From Methanobrevibacter sp. (lineage in GTDB: Archaea > Methanobacteriota > Methanobacteria > Methanobacteriales > Methanobacteriaceae): a stretch of 38,448 nt of DNA. The position numbers and the translations under genes were made by a program. Every line of letters begins with the position of its first letter. Positions within the stretch are counted from its first letter, which is position 1. This document shows, one piece after another, positions 16,373-24,410 of this stretch. The DNA is taken from assembly GCF_017432245.1 (NCBI RefSeq), contig NZ_JAFRJO010000048.1, positions 1-38,448 of the forward strand, written 5' to 3'. The notes beneath the pieces are model-generated. The model saw only the letters and a list, made by a program, of their open reading frames with translations. It did no database searches and was not told the origin of the DNA.

Positions 16373-16890
16373 AATGGAATTACAATTAAAAACAATAAAG
16401 AGAATAATAAGACCCCAATAGGATTTCCGGTTTTTGGACTTGAGTCCACGCTATTTTGAGAATCTCCATTTGAATTTGATCCCATTTCACCATTCATGCC
16501 CTTTGCACTTGAAAGATCAAAACCTGCAGATAATGCTGTAAACTCTCCATCAAATTCTCCATCGAATTCTTCTTCCGCTTCATCATCTAAATCCTCATCA
16601 GAATCATCCTCATCAGAATCGTCCTCTTCATCGTCTAAATCATCTTCATCATCATAATCATCATCTAGATTTTCAGAATCATCCTCATCATTTTCATCAC
16701 CATCATCAAGGTCAAAATCGTCTTCATCATCTTCTCCGAAATCATCACCATCAAGGTCAAAATCGTCTTCATCATCTTCTCCGAAATCATCACCATCAGA
16801 AAGAAGACCCTCATCAGTTCCTGCACAAACAGAACCAATGGTTACGATTAGAACTATCAATGTAACGATCATTAAATTAATTTTCTTCAT
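16360..16890 (-). CDS. secreted, wall-anchored Asp/Glu-rich protein
   Basis: A 176-residue protein with a signal peptide (1-23, hydrophobic IVTLIVLIVTIGSVCA) and a mature part of which residues 25-117 are mostly Asp and Glu. A 15-residue unit (GDDFGEDDEDDFDLD) is exactly duplicated at about 33-62. After a Ser/Asn/Gly linker the C-terminus reads SPKTGNPIG, then a hydrophobic segment (158-171) and PLRNR. This is a sorting-signal layout: a TGNP-type motif, membrane segment and positive tail, like the ends of many Methanobrevibacter adhesin-like proteins. It probably ends up on the pseudomurein wall, where the acidic stretch could bind cations. The SD is GGTG, five bases before the ATG. It belongs to no family I can name. 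Confidence 0.7.
   Translation of the reverse strand: MKKINLMIVTLIVLIVTIGSVCAGTDEGLLSDGDDFGEDDEDDFDLDGDDFGEDDEDDFDLDDGDENDEDDSENLDDDYDDEDDLDDEEDDSDEDDSDEDLDDEAEEEFDGEFDGEFTALSAGFDLSSAKGMNGEMGSNSNGDSQNSVDSSPKTGNPIGVLLFSLLFLIVIPLRNR
16706..16795 (-). repeat. perfect 45-bp tandem duplication
   Basis: Positions 16706-16750 and 16751-16795 are identical over all 45 bases, coding for two copies of a 15-residue acidic unit in the surface protein. Absence of even silent differences points to a recent event and possible length variation between strains. Confidence 0.9.
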
Positions 16891-16997
16891 ATTGACACCA
16901 AAATAATTTTTTAAATTAAATTCACGTATATATCTATCAATTTTAAGATATATACTTAATTGAATTAATTTTATAAATTTAAAAAAATTAATAAAGA

Positions 16998-17133
16998 AAA
17001 TAGGAATAAATAAAAAAATGCAAAAAGAATAGAAAAAATTAAAAAAAGGAAATAGGAATAAATAAAAAAATATAAAAAAAAGAAAAAATTAAAAAAGAAA
17101 ATAGGAATAAAAATTAAAAAATTAAAAAAAGAA
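16998..17133. repeat. A-rich direct repeats downstream of pyrE
   Basis: The motif AAATAGGAATAAA starts at 16998, 17050 and 17099, each followed by similar A-rich sequence (unit about 49-52 bases). It lies downstream of pyrE and upstream of the acidic surface protein; on the minus strand it would give T-rich termination RNA for pyrE. Confidence 0.6.
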
Positions 17134-17157
17134 AAAACACCAATTATTTAAAATCAA

Positions 17158-17682
17158 TTATTCAAAAAATTCGCTTACGGAAATTAATGGTTCAAGTGTG
17201 ATTCCTTCATTTGCAAAGGTCTCCATTGCACCTTCTTCCCTGTCCACTACAACAAACGCTTTTTTAACTACTCCTCCATTATCAAGTATTGCATTTATTG
17301 CTTTTAATAAAGATCCGCCAGTGGTGGTAACATCTTCAACAAGGATTACATTGTCACCTTCAAGCAAGGTTCCTTCAATCAATTTGGAAGTTCCGTAACC
17401 TTTTTTCTCTTTTCTAATCATTAAAAGAGGTTTTCCTGATTCAAGAGAAACTGCAGTTGCAATCGGAACAGCACCTAATGCAGGACCTGCAATCTTATCG
17501 ATGTCATCATCAATCCTTTCATTGATCAATTGAGCTATTGTGGACAATATTTCCGGTTCGGTAATAGCTCTTTTCATATTGACATAATAATTGCTTTTCT
17601 TACCGGAAGCAAGAGTGAAATCTCCTTCTTCAAACACCTTATTTTCCTTTAATATTTCAATCAAATACTCTTTTGTAACCAT
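17158..17682 (-). CDS. pyrE: orotate phosphoribosyltransferase
   Basis: Joins orotate to PRPP to form orotidine 5'-phosphate in pyrimidine synthesis. The 174-residue protein (from the ATG) has the PyrE N-terminus with [40 protein letters not shown], the flexible loop [15 protein letters not shown], and the PRPP motif [19 protein letters not shown] three codons upstream (17689-17691) is an alternative start; I prefer the ATG at 17680-17682 because the GTGA overlapping that GTG sits where an SD would be expected. It follows the PRC-barrel gene by 25 bases. carA and carB, earlier in the pathway, are also in this window. Confidence 0.92.
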   Translation of the reverse strand: MVTKEYLIEILKENKVFEEGDFTLASGKKSNYYVNMKRAITEPEILSTIAQLINERIDDDIDKIAGPALGAVPIATAVSLESGKPLLMIRKEKKGYGTSKLIEGTLLEGDNVILVEDVTTTGGSLLKAINAILDNGGVVKKAFVVVDREEGAMETFANEGITLEPLISVSEFFE

Positions 17683-17707
17683 TGAACTCACAACTATTAA
17701 AAAATGA

Positions 17708-17992
17708 TTATAATTGACTCTTTAAATCTTCAATTTCCTCTTCCATCTGTACAAGGTCTTCATCAAAAACATCTTTCAAAATAATCTTGTCCCCGATTTT
17801 ATTAATCATATCAAAAGGAATTACCAATTCACTTTTACTGATGTTTAAAGATTCTTGAATTCCTCCTTTAGAGACTATAATTGATTCTATGAAATTATCT
17901 TCCAGGTCAACCTCAACATCAACAACTTTTCCCATACTTATTACGTCGTTGCCTAAAACCTCTTTACCGACTAATTCCTTAACTATTCTCAT
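17708..17992 (-). CDS. PRC-barrel domain protein
   Basis: A 94-residue protein with one PRC-barrel domain: [39 protein letters not shown], and [18 protein letters not shown]. Small archaeal PRC-barrel proteins of this kind are linked to cell division (the CdpB family) or to RNA processing, so this could be a CdpB-like division factor; which subgroup it belongs to cannot be told by eye. The C-terminal 15 residues ([13 protein letters not shown]) may form a short coiled coil. An upstream in-frame extension of 28 residues exists but is Ile/Lys-rich and lacks an SD; GGAGA before the ATG at 17990-17992 supports the short form. First gene of a two-gene unit with pyrE. Confidence 0.8.
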   Translation of the reverse strand: MRIVKELVGKEVLGNDVISMGKVVDVEVDLEDNFIESIIVSKGGIQESLNISKSELVIPFDMINKIGDKIILKDVFDEDLVQMEEEIEDLKSQL

Positions 17993-18094
17993 AAAAAATC
18001 TCTCCGAAAATAAGTTGGATAATAATTTAATTGAAATTTTTATATTAATAAACAATATTCTTTTTATTTTAATCAATAATAAATATTTTGAAAA

Positions 18095-18142
18095 AATGAA
18101 TGAAAATAAAAATGAATGAAAATAAAAATGATTGAAAATAAA
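18095..18142. repeat. three 16-bp tandem repeats
   Basis: AATGAATGAAAATAAA is repeated three times head to tail (18095-18110, 18111-18126, 18127-18142; the third has one change). It is intergenic between the PRC-barrel gene start and the symporter accessory gene end. Confidence 0.8.
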
Positions 18143-18243
18143 AATAATTATGAAAAAGTAAAAAAAAGTAAAACAAAAAACAACAGAAATAAAAAAAAGT
18201 AAAAAAAAATAGAAAGAATTAAAAGAATAAAGAAAGGATTAAA

Positions 18244-18357
18244 TTAATCCTCACTATTCCATTTTAATGCACCATACACAATACAAATTAATGTAATCAA
18301 TATTATTAAAACATAAGCTCCCCAAATCCAAGGGTCTTCAATTCCTAAAACTACCAT
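18244..18357 (-). CDS. symporter small accessory protein, 37 residues
   Basis: ATG at 18355-18357 opens 37 codons: MVVLGIEDPWIWGAYVL, one membrane helix (LIILITLICIVYGAL) and a short charged end KWNSED. A full SD, GGTGAT, lies five bases before the ATG. The gene starts eight bases after the symporter stop and its SD sits in that gap, so it is translated with the symporter. Small peptides beginning near GIEDPW with one helix accompany sodium/solute symporters in other methanogens and are annotated as small accessory proteins; they presumably stabilise or regulate the carrier. It is easily missed because of its size. Confidence 0.85.
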   Translation of the reverse strand: MVVLGIEDPWIWGAYVLIILITLICIVYGALKWNSED

Positions 18358-18365
18358 AATATCAC

Positions 18366-20018
18366 CTATTCTTTAGAAATCCCCTCAAAGGATTTGTTAA
18401 GGACTTTTTCATCAATTGGTTGTGTAAGCAAACTTACTGCAATGGTAAATATTGCTGAAACAGGTATAGCAAAGATCATTACGTCAATTGAATACCATGG
18501 CATGGTATTGATTAACATGTCTACACCAAATATGAATTTACAAATACCAAGACCTGTTGCAGTTTTCTTGAATACAAATACAAGCAAGAATAAACTTGTT
18601 AATGTACCAGATAAAAGTCCTGCAATTGCACCTTGTTTAGTAGTACGTTTCCAGAACAAAGCTGCGCAATAAACCGGCAAGAATGCAGCAGCACATAATC
18701 CCATAAATAATGAAGTACCAAGTGCTACAATACTCCCTGGCAATGCCAAACCAATGACCAATGAAAGAATAACTGCTATTAAAATACCTGCTTGGCTAAC
18801 TGAAATAAATCCGATTTTACTTTCTTCTACAGCATCCCCGCTTTTGTTAATTTCCTCTGCAGTATATTCATCAGAGCCGCCTCTATTCCTGATTGCATCA
18901 ACAATATCGTGACCTAATGCAGTTCCTTGAGTGTGATACTGTGAACTTAAGGTAGACATAGCTGCCGCAAGCAAGGACAATAGGAAGATGTATACAAACC
19001 ATTCAGGAAGAGCAGTTGAAATAAATGTTGGAATGATTGAATCCATGTTTCCTCCAACATAATCGATTGCAATTTGACCAAAGTTCTGATAGAAGTATAC
19101 ATTGGATAAGGAACCTACAATATAAGCAGTACAAGTCATTACAGCAATGAAGATAGCACCGATTAAAAGTGATCTGTGCAATTCCTTGTTGGATTTAACA
19201 GTCATGAATCTTACTGCAAGCTGTGGTTGAGCCAATGCACCGATACCTACACCCATAATGGTTGTAGTTACAAGAGACCACCAGAATGGACTTCCAAGTG
19301 TTGGGAAACTTGTCCAACCTGTACCACCTTCAGCGATAGCATCAGGAGGATAAAGGGCAGCCATATTGGTAAGTGCAGTATTAGCTTCAGTTACTCCACC
19401 TAATACCCAGTAAATGAATGCAAGCAAGATTATCATACCGACAAACATGATTGTTCCTTGCAATGCATCGGTATACATAACACCTTTCAATCCACCAAAC
19501 AATACATAAGCGCAGATTACAACTGCAAGCACTAAAAGCGCTAAATTAAAGTCAAGCATTAAAGAACTTTCCATAAATCTTGCTGCACCAATAAGAACTA
19601 CCGCTGCATATATAGGCATAGCACAGAAGATTAGAATTCCACTGAAATACTGTATGAATTTACTATTGAATCTACGGCCTAAAAACTCAGGGAATGTAAG
19701 AGATCCGAGATTTTTACCCATTCTACGAGTTCTTTTACCGAAGAATACGAATGCAATGAAAACACCTACAAAGATGTTCAAGAATACAAGCCATAGTATA
19801 CCCATACCATACTTACCTGCAACTCCTCCGAAACCGACAATAGCTGCAGTTGAAATGAAAGTAGCCCCGTAACTTAATGCCATGATATAAGGGTGGGTTT
19901 CCCTTCCTGCAATCATAAAGTCTTCAGAGGAATTTGTTCTTTTCCATGCAAGGTATCCTACATACCCTACCATAATGAAATAAACAATAAAAACTATTCC
20001 TAATAAAAAGTAATTCAT
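18366..20018 (-). CDS. sodium/solute symporter (SSS family)
   Basis: A 550-residue carrier with about 13 membrane helices. Family features include the N-terminal WKRTNSSEDFMIAGRETHP (25-43), the long unwound first core helix with SYGATFISTAAIVGFGG (49-65), LGSLTFPEFLGRRFNSKFIQ (105-124), FGGLKGVMYTDALQGTIMF (174-192), and LLAAAMSTLSSQYHTQGTALGHDI (about 352-375), which includes the second sodium site Ser-Thr-Ser-like residues. Substrates of the family include acetate, proline, pantothenate and phenylacetate; the sequence does not fix which. SD AGAGG lies before the ATG. It is co-transcribed with the small accessory protein and divergent from the arylacetate-type CoA ligase, which suggests an organic acid substrate. 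Confidence 0.88.
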   Translation of the reverse strand: MNYFLLGIVFIVYFIMVGYVGYLAWKRTNSSEDFMIAGRETHPYIMALSYGATFISTAAIVGFGGVAGKYGMGILWLVFLNIFVGVFIAFVFFGKRTRRMGKNLGSLTFPEFLGRRFNSKFIQYFSGILIFCAMPIYAAVVLIGAARFMESSLMLDFNLALLVLAVVICAYVLFGGLKGVMYTDALQGTIMFVGMIILLAFIYWVLGGVTEANTALTNMAALYPPDAIAEGGTGWTSFPTLGSPFWWSLVTTTIMGVGIGALAQPQLAVRFMTVKSNKELHRSLLIGAIFIAVMTCTAYIVGSLSNVYFYQNFGQIAIDYVGGNMDSIIPTFISTALPEWFVYIFLLSLLAAAMSTLSSQYHTQGTALGHDIVDAIRNRGGSDEYTAEEINKSGDAVEESKIGFISVSQAGILIAVILSLVIGLALPGSIVALGTSLFMGLCAAAFLPVYCAALFWKRTTKQGAIAGLLSGTLTSLFLLVFVFKKTATGLGICKFIFGVDMLINTMPWYSIDVMIFAIPVSAIFTIAVSLLTQPIDEKVLNKSFEGISKE

Positions 20019-20525
20019 TCAAAAACCTCTAAATAAAGATTAGTATTAAAAATAATTATTTATAAATATCTTATCCTACTGGATTATTCTAAAATTCTAT
20101 GTGAATAGTATTCAAAAATAATTCTATAGTATTACTAAAAATGAACAAAATTTATCATTTTAGAATTTAAAACCCTTTAGAATAGTAAAATTTAAACAAA
20201 TAATACTTTTACACTTTAATTTTTACATTATATTATATATAAATCTTATTAGATAAAAGAAAAAATATATTGAAATTTAATTAAGAAACCTTATCAAGTC
20301 TTAATTAGGTTAATAAAGAATAAAAATAAGACTATTTGAAAAATAAAAACAAAATGTGCAAAAATGAACAAAAAATACCCATTTTAGACATTAAAAATAA
20401 TTTTTAAACTATTAGGTTTATTAAGGATTATAAATAAATTATATAATATTATTAATTAAACTGACTAAATGAGAAATAACTTTAATGATTACTCAAAAGA
20501 CAATTGAAAATCATGGAGAAATTAT
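20019..20525. promoter_or_regulatory. 507-base divergent promoter region with a duplicated inverted-repeat motif
   Basis: It lies between the symporter (minus) and the CoA ligase (plus). Candidate TATA boxes: TTTATAAAT on the minus strand (20059-20067) for the symporter and AATTATATAATA (about 20435-20446) for the ligase. A motif AAAATGAACAAAA followed by (T)CATTTTAGA occurs at 20138-20164 and 20361-20388 in the same orientation; each copy is an inverted repeat (AAAATGA-N10-TCATTTT and AAAATG-N13-CATTTT). The copies lie about 70-75 and 50 bases upstream of the respective TATA candidates. No coding frame is apparent. Confidence 0.5.
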
Positions 20526-21827
20526 ATGATTTGGAATGAAAATGCAGAATGCATGGAAAGGGAAGAAAAGAAAGAAATGCAGCTTGCCCTATTCCAGCAA
20601 CAAGTAAAAAGAGTTTATGAAAATGTGCCATTTTACAAGAAAAAGTTTGATGAAGCCGGATTCCATCCAGATGACTTGAAAACTCTTGACGATGTCAGCA
20701 AAATACCATTTACCACAAAAGCTGATTTAAGGGAAGCTTACCCATTCGGATTATTTGCTGTGCCTGATGATGAGATTATAGAAATCCACAGTACCTCTGG
20801 AACCACTGGAACCCCTGTTGTATCAGGGTATACACAAAAAGACATTGACATTTGGGGAGAATGTACTGCAAGAGCTATTGCTATGGCTGGAGGAGACAAA
20901 AACTCAAAAATCCAAAACTCATATGGATATGGATTATTTACAGGAGGATTTGGAATCGACCACGGTGCAAAGGCAATGGGTGCAACCGTTATACCAATGT
21001 CTGCAGGAAACACTGCAAGACAATTAAAGATTATGGAAGATTTCCAAAGTGACATTTTAACATGCACTCCTTCCTATGCAATGTATTTAGCTGAATCCCT
21101 TGAAAAAGAAGGATACACAGCAGATGATATTAGTTTGCATGCAGGTATTTTTGGAGCTGAAATGTGGACTGAAGAAATGAGAAACAACTTAGAGGAAAAG
21201 CTTGGAATTACTGCTCATAACATTTATGGATTAACTGAATTGATGGGACCTGGTGTCTCTACAGAATGTGAATACCAAACAGGATTGCACATCCAGGAAG
21301 ATCATTTCTATCCTGAAATCATTGATTCTGAAACTGGAGAAGTCCTTGAAGATGGACAAAAAGGGGAATTGGTCTTAACTAACCTTACAAGAGAAGGAAT
21401 GCCAGTTATAAGATTCCGGACAAAAGACATCACTGCACTTAGAAGAGATGAATGTCCTTGTGGAAGAACCACTGTTAGAATGGACAGAATCACTGGTAGA
21501 AGCGACGATATGTTAAAGATCAAAGGAGTAATGGTTTATCCATCTCAAATTGAAGCAGCTATCTTGCAAATTGAAGGATTAACTGCAAACTATCAAATTC
21601 ATGTATCAAGACCAAAAACACTTGATGAAATTGAAGTGAAAGTGGAAACTTCACCTGAAGTGTTCTCTGACGAAATGAAAAAGATTGAAGAATTTGAAAG
21701 AAAAATTGCAAGAAAAATCCAAAGTGCAATTGGAATTAGTGTAGATGTGACTTTAGTAGAACCTGAATCCTTACCAAGAAGTGAAGGAAAAGCTATTAGA
21801 GTTATTGATGAAAGGAACTTTGATTAG
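20526..21827 (+). CDS. phenylacetate-CoA ligase-like AMP-forming enzyme
   Basis: A 433-residue acyl-CoA ligase of the PaaK family, the normal family length. The ATP/AMP motif is STSGTTGTP (89-97); further signatures are [16 protein letters not shown] (about 133-148), [15 protein letters not shown] (about 237-251), [11 protein letters not shown] (about 299-309), an ECPCGRT cysteine pair, and [22 protein letters not shown] (split about 324-345). In methanogens such ligases activate arylacetates that indolepyruvate:ferredoxin oxidoreductase then carboxylates reductively to aryl-pyruvates for aromatic amino acids; no oxidoreductase gene lies in this window. SD GGAG precedes the ATG. It is followed 46 bases later by an ACT-domain gene, a usual partner. 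Confidence 0.88.
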   Translation: MIWNENAECMEREEKKEMQLALFQQQVKRVYENVPFYKKKFDEAGFHPDDLKTLDDVSKIPFTTKADLREAYPFGLFAVPDDEIIEIHSTSGTTGTPVVSGYTQKDIDIWGECTARAIAMAGGDKNSKIQNSYGYGLFTGGFGIDHGAKAMGATVIPMSAGNTARQLKIMEDFQSDILTCTPSYAMYLAESLEKEGYTADDISLHAGIFGAEMWTEEMRNNLEEKLGITAHNIYGLTELMGPGVSTECEYQTGLHIQEDHFYPEIIDSETGEVLEDGQKGELVLTNLTREGMPVIRFRTKDITALRRDECPCGRTTVRMDRITGRSDDMLKIKGVMVYPSQIEAAILQIEGLTANYQIHVSRPKTLDEIEVKVETSPEVFSDEMKKIEEFERKIARKIQSAIGISVDVTLVEPESLPRSEGKAIRVIDERNFD

Positions 21828-21873
21828 TTGAACTTGAAAAACATACTTTATATTAATTTAAGAAAGTGATAAC

Positions 21874-22305
21874 ATGAGTGTAAAACAACTTTCAGTATTT
21901 CTTGAAAACAAGGAAGGAAAATTAAAAAAAGCTGTCAATGCAATGTCCCAAGCAGGAGTAAACATTAGAGCTCTTTCCATTGCAGACAGTTCCAAATATG
22001 GAATCTTAAGATTAATTGTTTCAGACAATGAAACAGCAATAAATGCTTTAAAAGAAGAAAAATTCACAGTTAAGGAAACTGATGTAATTGTTGTAGGGGT
22101 TAAAGACGAACCTAACGGACTTAACACTATGCTTGAAATCCTTGAAAAGGAAAGCATTAACGTTGAATACCTTTATGCATTCGTCAGCTCTAAAACCGAT
22201 GAAGCTATTGTTGTTGTTAAAATCGAAAACTATGAAGATGGAGTAAAAGCATTGAAAGATGCTAATGCAAACTTATTATCAGAAGAAGATTTAGCTGAAT
22301 TATAA
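21874..22305 (+). CDS. tandem ACT-domain protein
   Basis: A 143-residue protein made of two ACT domains (about 1-70 and 71-140). The first shows QLSVFLENKEGKLKKAVNAM, GVNIRALSIADSSKYGILRL; the second VGVKDEPNGLNTMLEILEKE, INVEYLYAFVSSKTDEAIVV. ACT domains bind amino acids and act as feedback sensors; stand-alone double-ACT proteins next to aryl-CoA ligases and indolepyruvate oxidoreductases are presumed to sense aromatic amino acids and adjust that enzyme set. SD AAGTGAT is close to the ATG. Downstream sequence (22306-22360) is T-rich, fitting archaeal termination. Identity as ACT is firm; the ligand is inferred. Confidence 0.88.
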   Translation: MSVKQLSVFLENKEGKLKKAVNAMSQAGVNIRALSIADSSKYGILRLIVSDNETAINALKEEKFTVKETDVIVVGVKDEPNGLNTMLEILEKESINVEYLYAFVSSKTDEAIVVVKIENYEDGVKALKDANANLLSEEDLAEL

Positions 22306-22556
22306 ATCTTCTTATTTTCTCTTTTTTATTTTTTGAATTTTTTTTGAATCTAATTTTTTTAATTTCTATTGTTTTGAAAATTTTTAAAAAACTTTATTTG
22401 TTTTAATTTTGCTATTTTTTTAATTTGTTAATATTTGTTTTTTATTTAGACTATTTCTAATCTCCATATCCATTTTAACATATAAATTTAAAAAAAAGTT
22501 AATATAGTTAATCAATACATATTATATATATTAAGATAAATGATTATGGAGATACC

Positions 22557-23837
22557 ATGTTAAATCGACTTAAGGAAATTAGCTTAGGCAATTGGATACT
22601 AATCTCAATGATATTGGGTTTAATTGTAGGTCTAATACTGAATTTTTATGTTACTGACCCATTTATTAAAGACTTGATTTTAATAGACAATGTCTTCTAT
22701 TTAGGAGGAAATCTATTTATTAAATTAATGAAGATGTTGGTAGTTCCACTTGTTTTCTGTTCCATAATTGTAGGTGTAACCTCCATATCAGATATTAGAA
22801 AAATCGGTTCAATCGGTGGACGAGCCATTTTAATCTATCTTTTAACCACTGCATTGGCAGTTTCAATAGCTCTTTTAATAGCAGGAATCATAGAACCAGG
22901 TATCGGTTTGAATATGACTGGTCTTGCAGATCCTTCAAATGTTACAACTAATGTGACAGTAACCAACACTATTTTAGACATGATTCCAGATAACCCTTTA
23001 AACTCATTAGCTAATGGTGATATGTTACCATTGATAATTTTTGGAGTGGTTGTAGGATTTATCCTTGCTAAATTAAAAGAAGAAACAGCAACCATAAATA
23101 AACTTTTTACCGAAGGAAACACAGTCATGATGGAAATGACTAATATAGTCATGAAATTTGCTCCAATAGGCGTTTTTTGTTTAATAGCTAAGACATTTGC
23201 CACATTAGGAATGGATGGATTGATGCCTTTAAGCAAATATGTTGCATGTGTACTCCTAGCTTTAGCAGTACAAGCGTTTATTGTTTACCCAACATTGCTT
23301 GTCATTTTCACAAGATTGAATCCAATAAAATTCTTTAAGAAATTTTTCTCTGTAATGCTATTCGCATTTTCATCCTCATCATCAAATGCAACCATCCCAT
23401 TGAATTTAGAGAAATTAAGTGAAATGGGAGTGTCTAAAGAGGTTTCATCATTCACCATACCATTAGGTGCTACAATAAACATGGATGGAACAGCAATAAT
23501 GCAAGGTGTTGTGGTTATGTTTGCAGCACAGGCCTATGGGATTGATTTAGGGCTAAGTGCATTAATTACAGTAATATTTACCGCAGTGATGGCTTCAATT
23601 GGAACTGCAGGTGTCCCATCCGTAGGATTGGTAACCTTAAATATGGTATTTGCTTCTGTAGGATTGCCAACAGATGCAATAGGCCTAATCATGGGAATAG
23701 ACCATATCTTGGATATGATTAGGTCTGCAGTGAATGTAACTGGTGATGCAATCTGTACCATAATAGTTTCATTCAAAAACAAATCTGTAAACCTTGATAT
23801 GTTTAATGGTGAAAAGAAAGGTGAAAATGTACTGTAA
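22557..23837 (+). CDS. sodium-dependent acidic amino-acid/dicarboxylate symporter
   Basis: A 426-residue DAACS-family carrier like GltPh. It has the expected eight helices and two re-entrant loops: the serine-rich hairpin SSSSSNATIP (272-281), the NMDGTA motif (308-313), and the helix-8 sequence DHILDMIRSAVNVTGDA (382-398). The arginine that selects acidic substrates in GltPh is conserved (Arg389), and sodium-binding Asn393/Asp397 are present, so glutamate or aspartate is the likely cargo; C4-dicarboxylates are less likely but possible. Residues 118-150 form a longer extracellular loop with several Asn-x-Thr sites that may be glycosylated. SD GGAGAT precedes the ATG. It is monocistronic. Confidence 0.9.
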   Translation: MLNRLKEISLGNWILISMILGLIVGLILNFYVTDPFIKDLILIDNVFYLGGNLFIKLMKMLVVPLVFCSIIVGVTSISDIRKIGSIGGRAILIYLLTTALAVSIALLIAGIIEPGIGLNMTGLADPSNVTTNVTVTNTILDMIPDNPLNSLANGDMLPLIIFGVVVGFILAKLKEETATINKLFTEGNTVMMEMTNIVMKFAPIGVFCLIAKTFATLGMDGLMPLSKYVACVLLALAVQAFIVYPTLLVIFTRLNPIKFFKKFFSVMLFAFSSSSSNATIPLNLEKLSEMGVSKEVSSFTIPLGATINMDGTAIMQGVVVMFAAQAYGIDLGLSALITVIFTAVMASIGTAGVPSVGLVTLNMVFASVGLPTDAIGLIMGIDHILDMIRSAVNVTGDAICTIIVSFKNKSVNLDMFNGEKKGENVL

Positions 23838-23950
23838 AAAGCAATTTCTTTACAATCCAGCTTTAATGCGGGAACTTTCTATTTTTTTAAAAATTTAATT
23901 TAAAATAATCTAATTGGGATGAGGTAAGTGAAAAATAGTTTAAAAGGGTA

Positions 23951-24012
23951 AAATAAGAAAAATATAATCTTAAAAGAATAAAAATAAGAAAAATATAATC
24001 TAATAAGAATAA
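23951..24012. repeat. two 31-bp direct repeats in a convergent spacer
   Basis: Positions 23951-23981 and 23982-24012 match at about 29 of 31 bases (AAATAAGAAAAATATAATCT core). They are bracketed by a second repeat pair, AAGTGAAAAATAGTT, starting at about 23927 and 24015, so an outer repeat encloses an inner tandem. It is purely A-rich intergenic DNA. Confidence 0.7.
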
Positions 24013-24028
24013 AATAAGTGAAAAATAG

Positions 24029-24058
24029 TTAATAGAAAAATAAAACAATTTCTATTAA
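24029..24058. terminator. hairpin at the end of the small unknown gene
   Basis: TTAATAGAAA (24029-24038) and TTTCTATTAA (24049-24058) form a 10-bp stem with a 10-base loop just past the stop of the 24064-24342 gene. On the minus strand the sequence after it is CTATTTTT. Confidence 0.5.
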
Positions 24059-24063
24059 TAAAA

Positions 24064-24342
24064 TTAAAATTCTTTAAGCAATTCGATGATTTCGTCTCTA
24101 CCATATCCTAATTTAACAAGAATAGCTTTAAGACTGTCAGAATCGTCCCACTTAACTTCTTTCCATGCTTTAAAGTCATTTCTGATAATTGCATTAATTA
24201 CTAATTGCATAGTAATGAAATCATCACTTTCAACTACCATTAAAGCATCTTTTTTATTGAACTTTCCTTCTGGATCCACTAAATCGTATTTGCCAGTTTC
24301 TGTATCTAATTTCATTATTGCACTATCAATTTTAAAAGGCAT
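24064..24342 (-). CDS. small unknown protein downstream of carB
   Basis: A 92-residue soluble protein with no motif I recognise. It starts MPFKIDSAIMKLDTETG, has a short beta-rich part (GKYDLVDPEG) followed by helical segments (LMVVESDDFITMQLVINAII, then DSDSLKAILVKLGYGRDEII) and has no cysteines. Composition and codon use are normal for the window, and the GGTG-N5-ATG start signal supports it being real. It lies 68 bases after carB on the same strand, with the carB hairpin in between, so it is probably expressed by readthrough. A link to pyrimidine or arginine synthesis is only positional. Confidence 0.75.
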   Translation of the reverse strand: MPFKIDSAIMKLDTETGKYDLVDPEGKFNKKDALMVVESDDFITMQLVINAIIRNDFKAWKEVKWDDSDSLKAILVKLGYGRDEIIELLKEF

Positions 24343-24375
24343 TTTTACACCACATAAGATAAATAAGAAAGAAAA

Positions 24376-24392
24376 ATGGAGAAAATCTCCAT
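24376..24392 (-). terminator. terminator after carB
   Basis: ATGGAGA (24376-24382) and TCTCCAT (24386-24392) form a perfect 7-bp stem with a 3-base loop, 18 bases past the carB stop. On the minus strand TTTTCTTTCTT follows. The next gene starts 34 bases later without an obvious TATA box, so termination is probably incomplete. Confidence 0.65.
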
Positions 24393-24410
24393 CATAAACT
24401 TGTAAAAAAT

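Noticed and set aside
17993-18076. 28-residue N-terminal extension of the PRC-barrel protein
   Set aside because: Ile/Lys-rich, outside the domain, without SD; the ATG at 17992 has GGAGA upstream and begins with the family motif.
18077-18243. Tandem AATGAATGAAAATAAA repeats considered as a CRISPR or origin element
   Set aside because: Units are 16 bp and directly adjacent without spacers, with no cas gene or origin-binding-box pattern; a simple AT-rich minisatellite.
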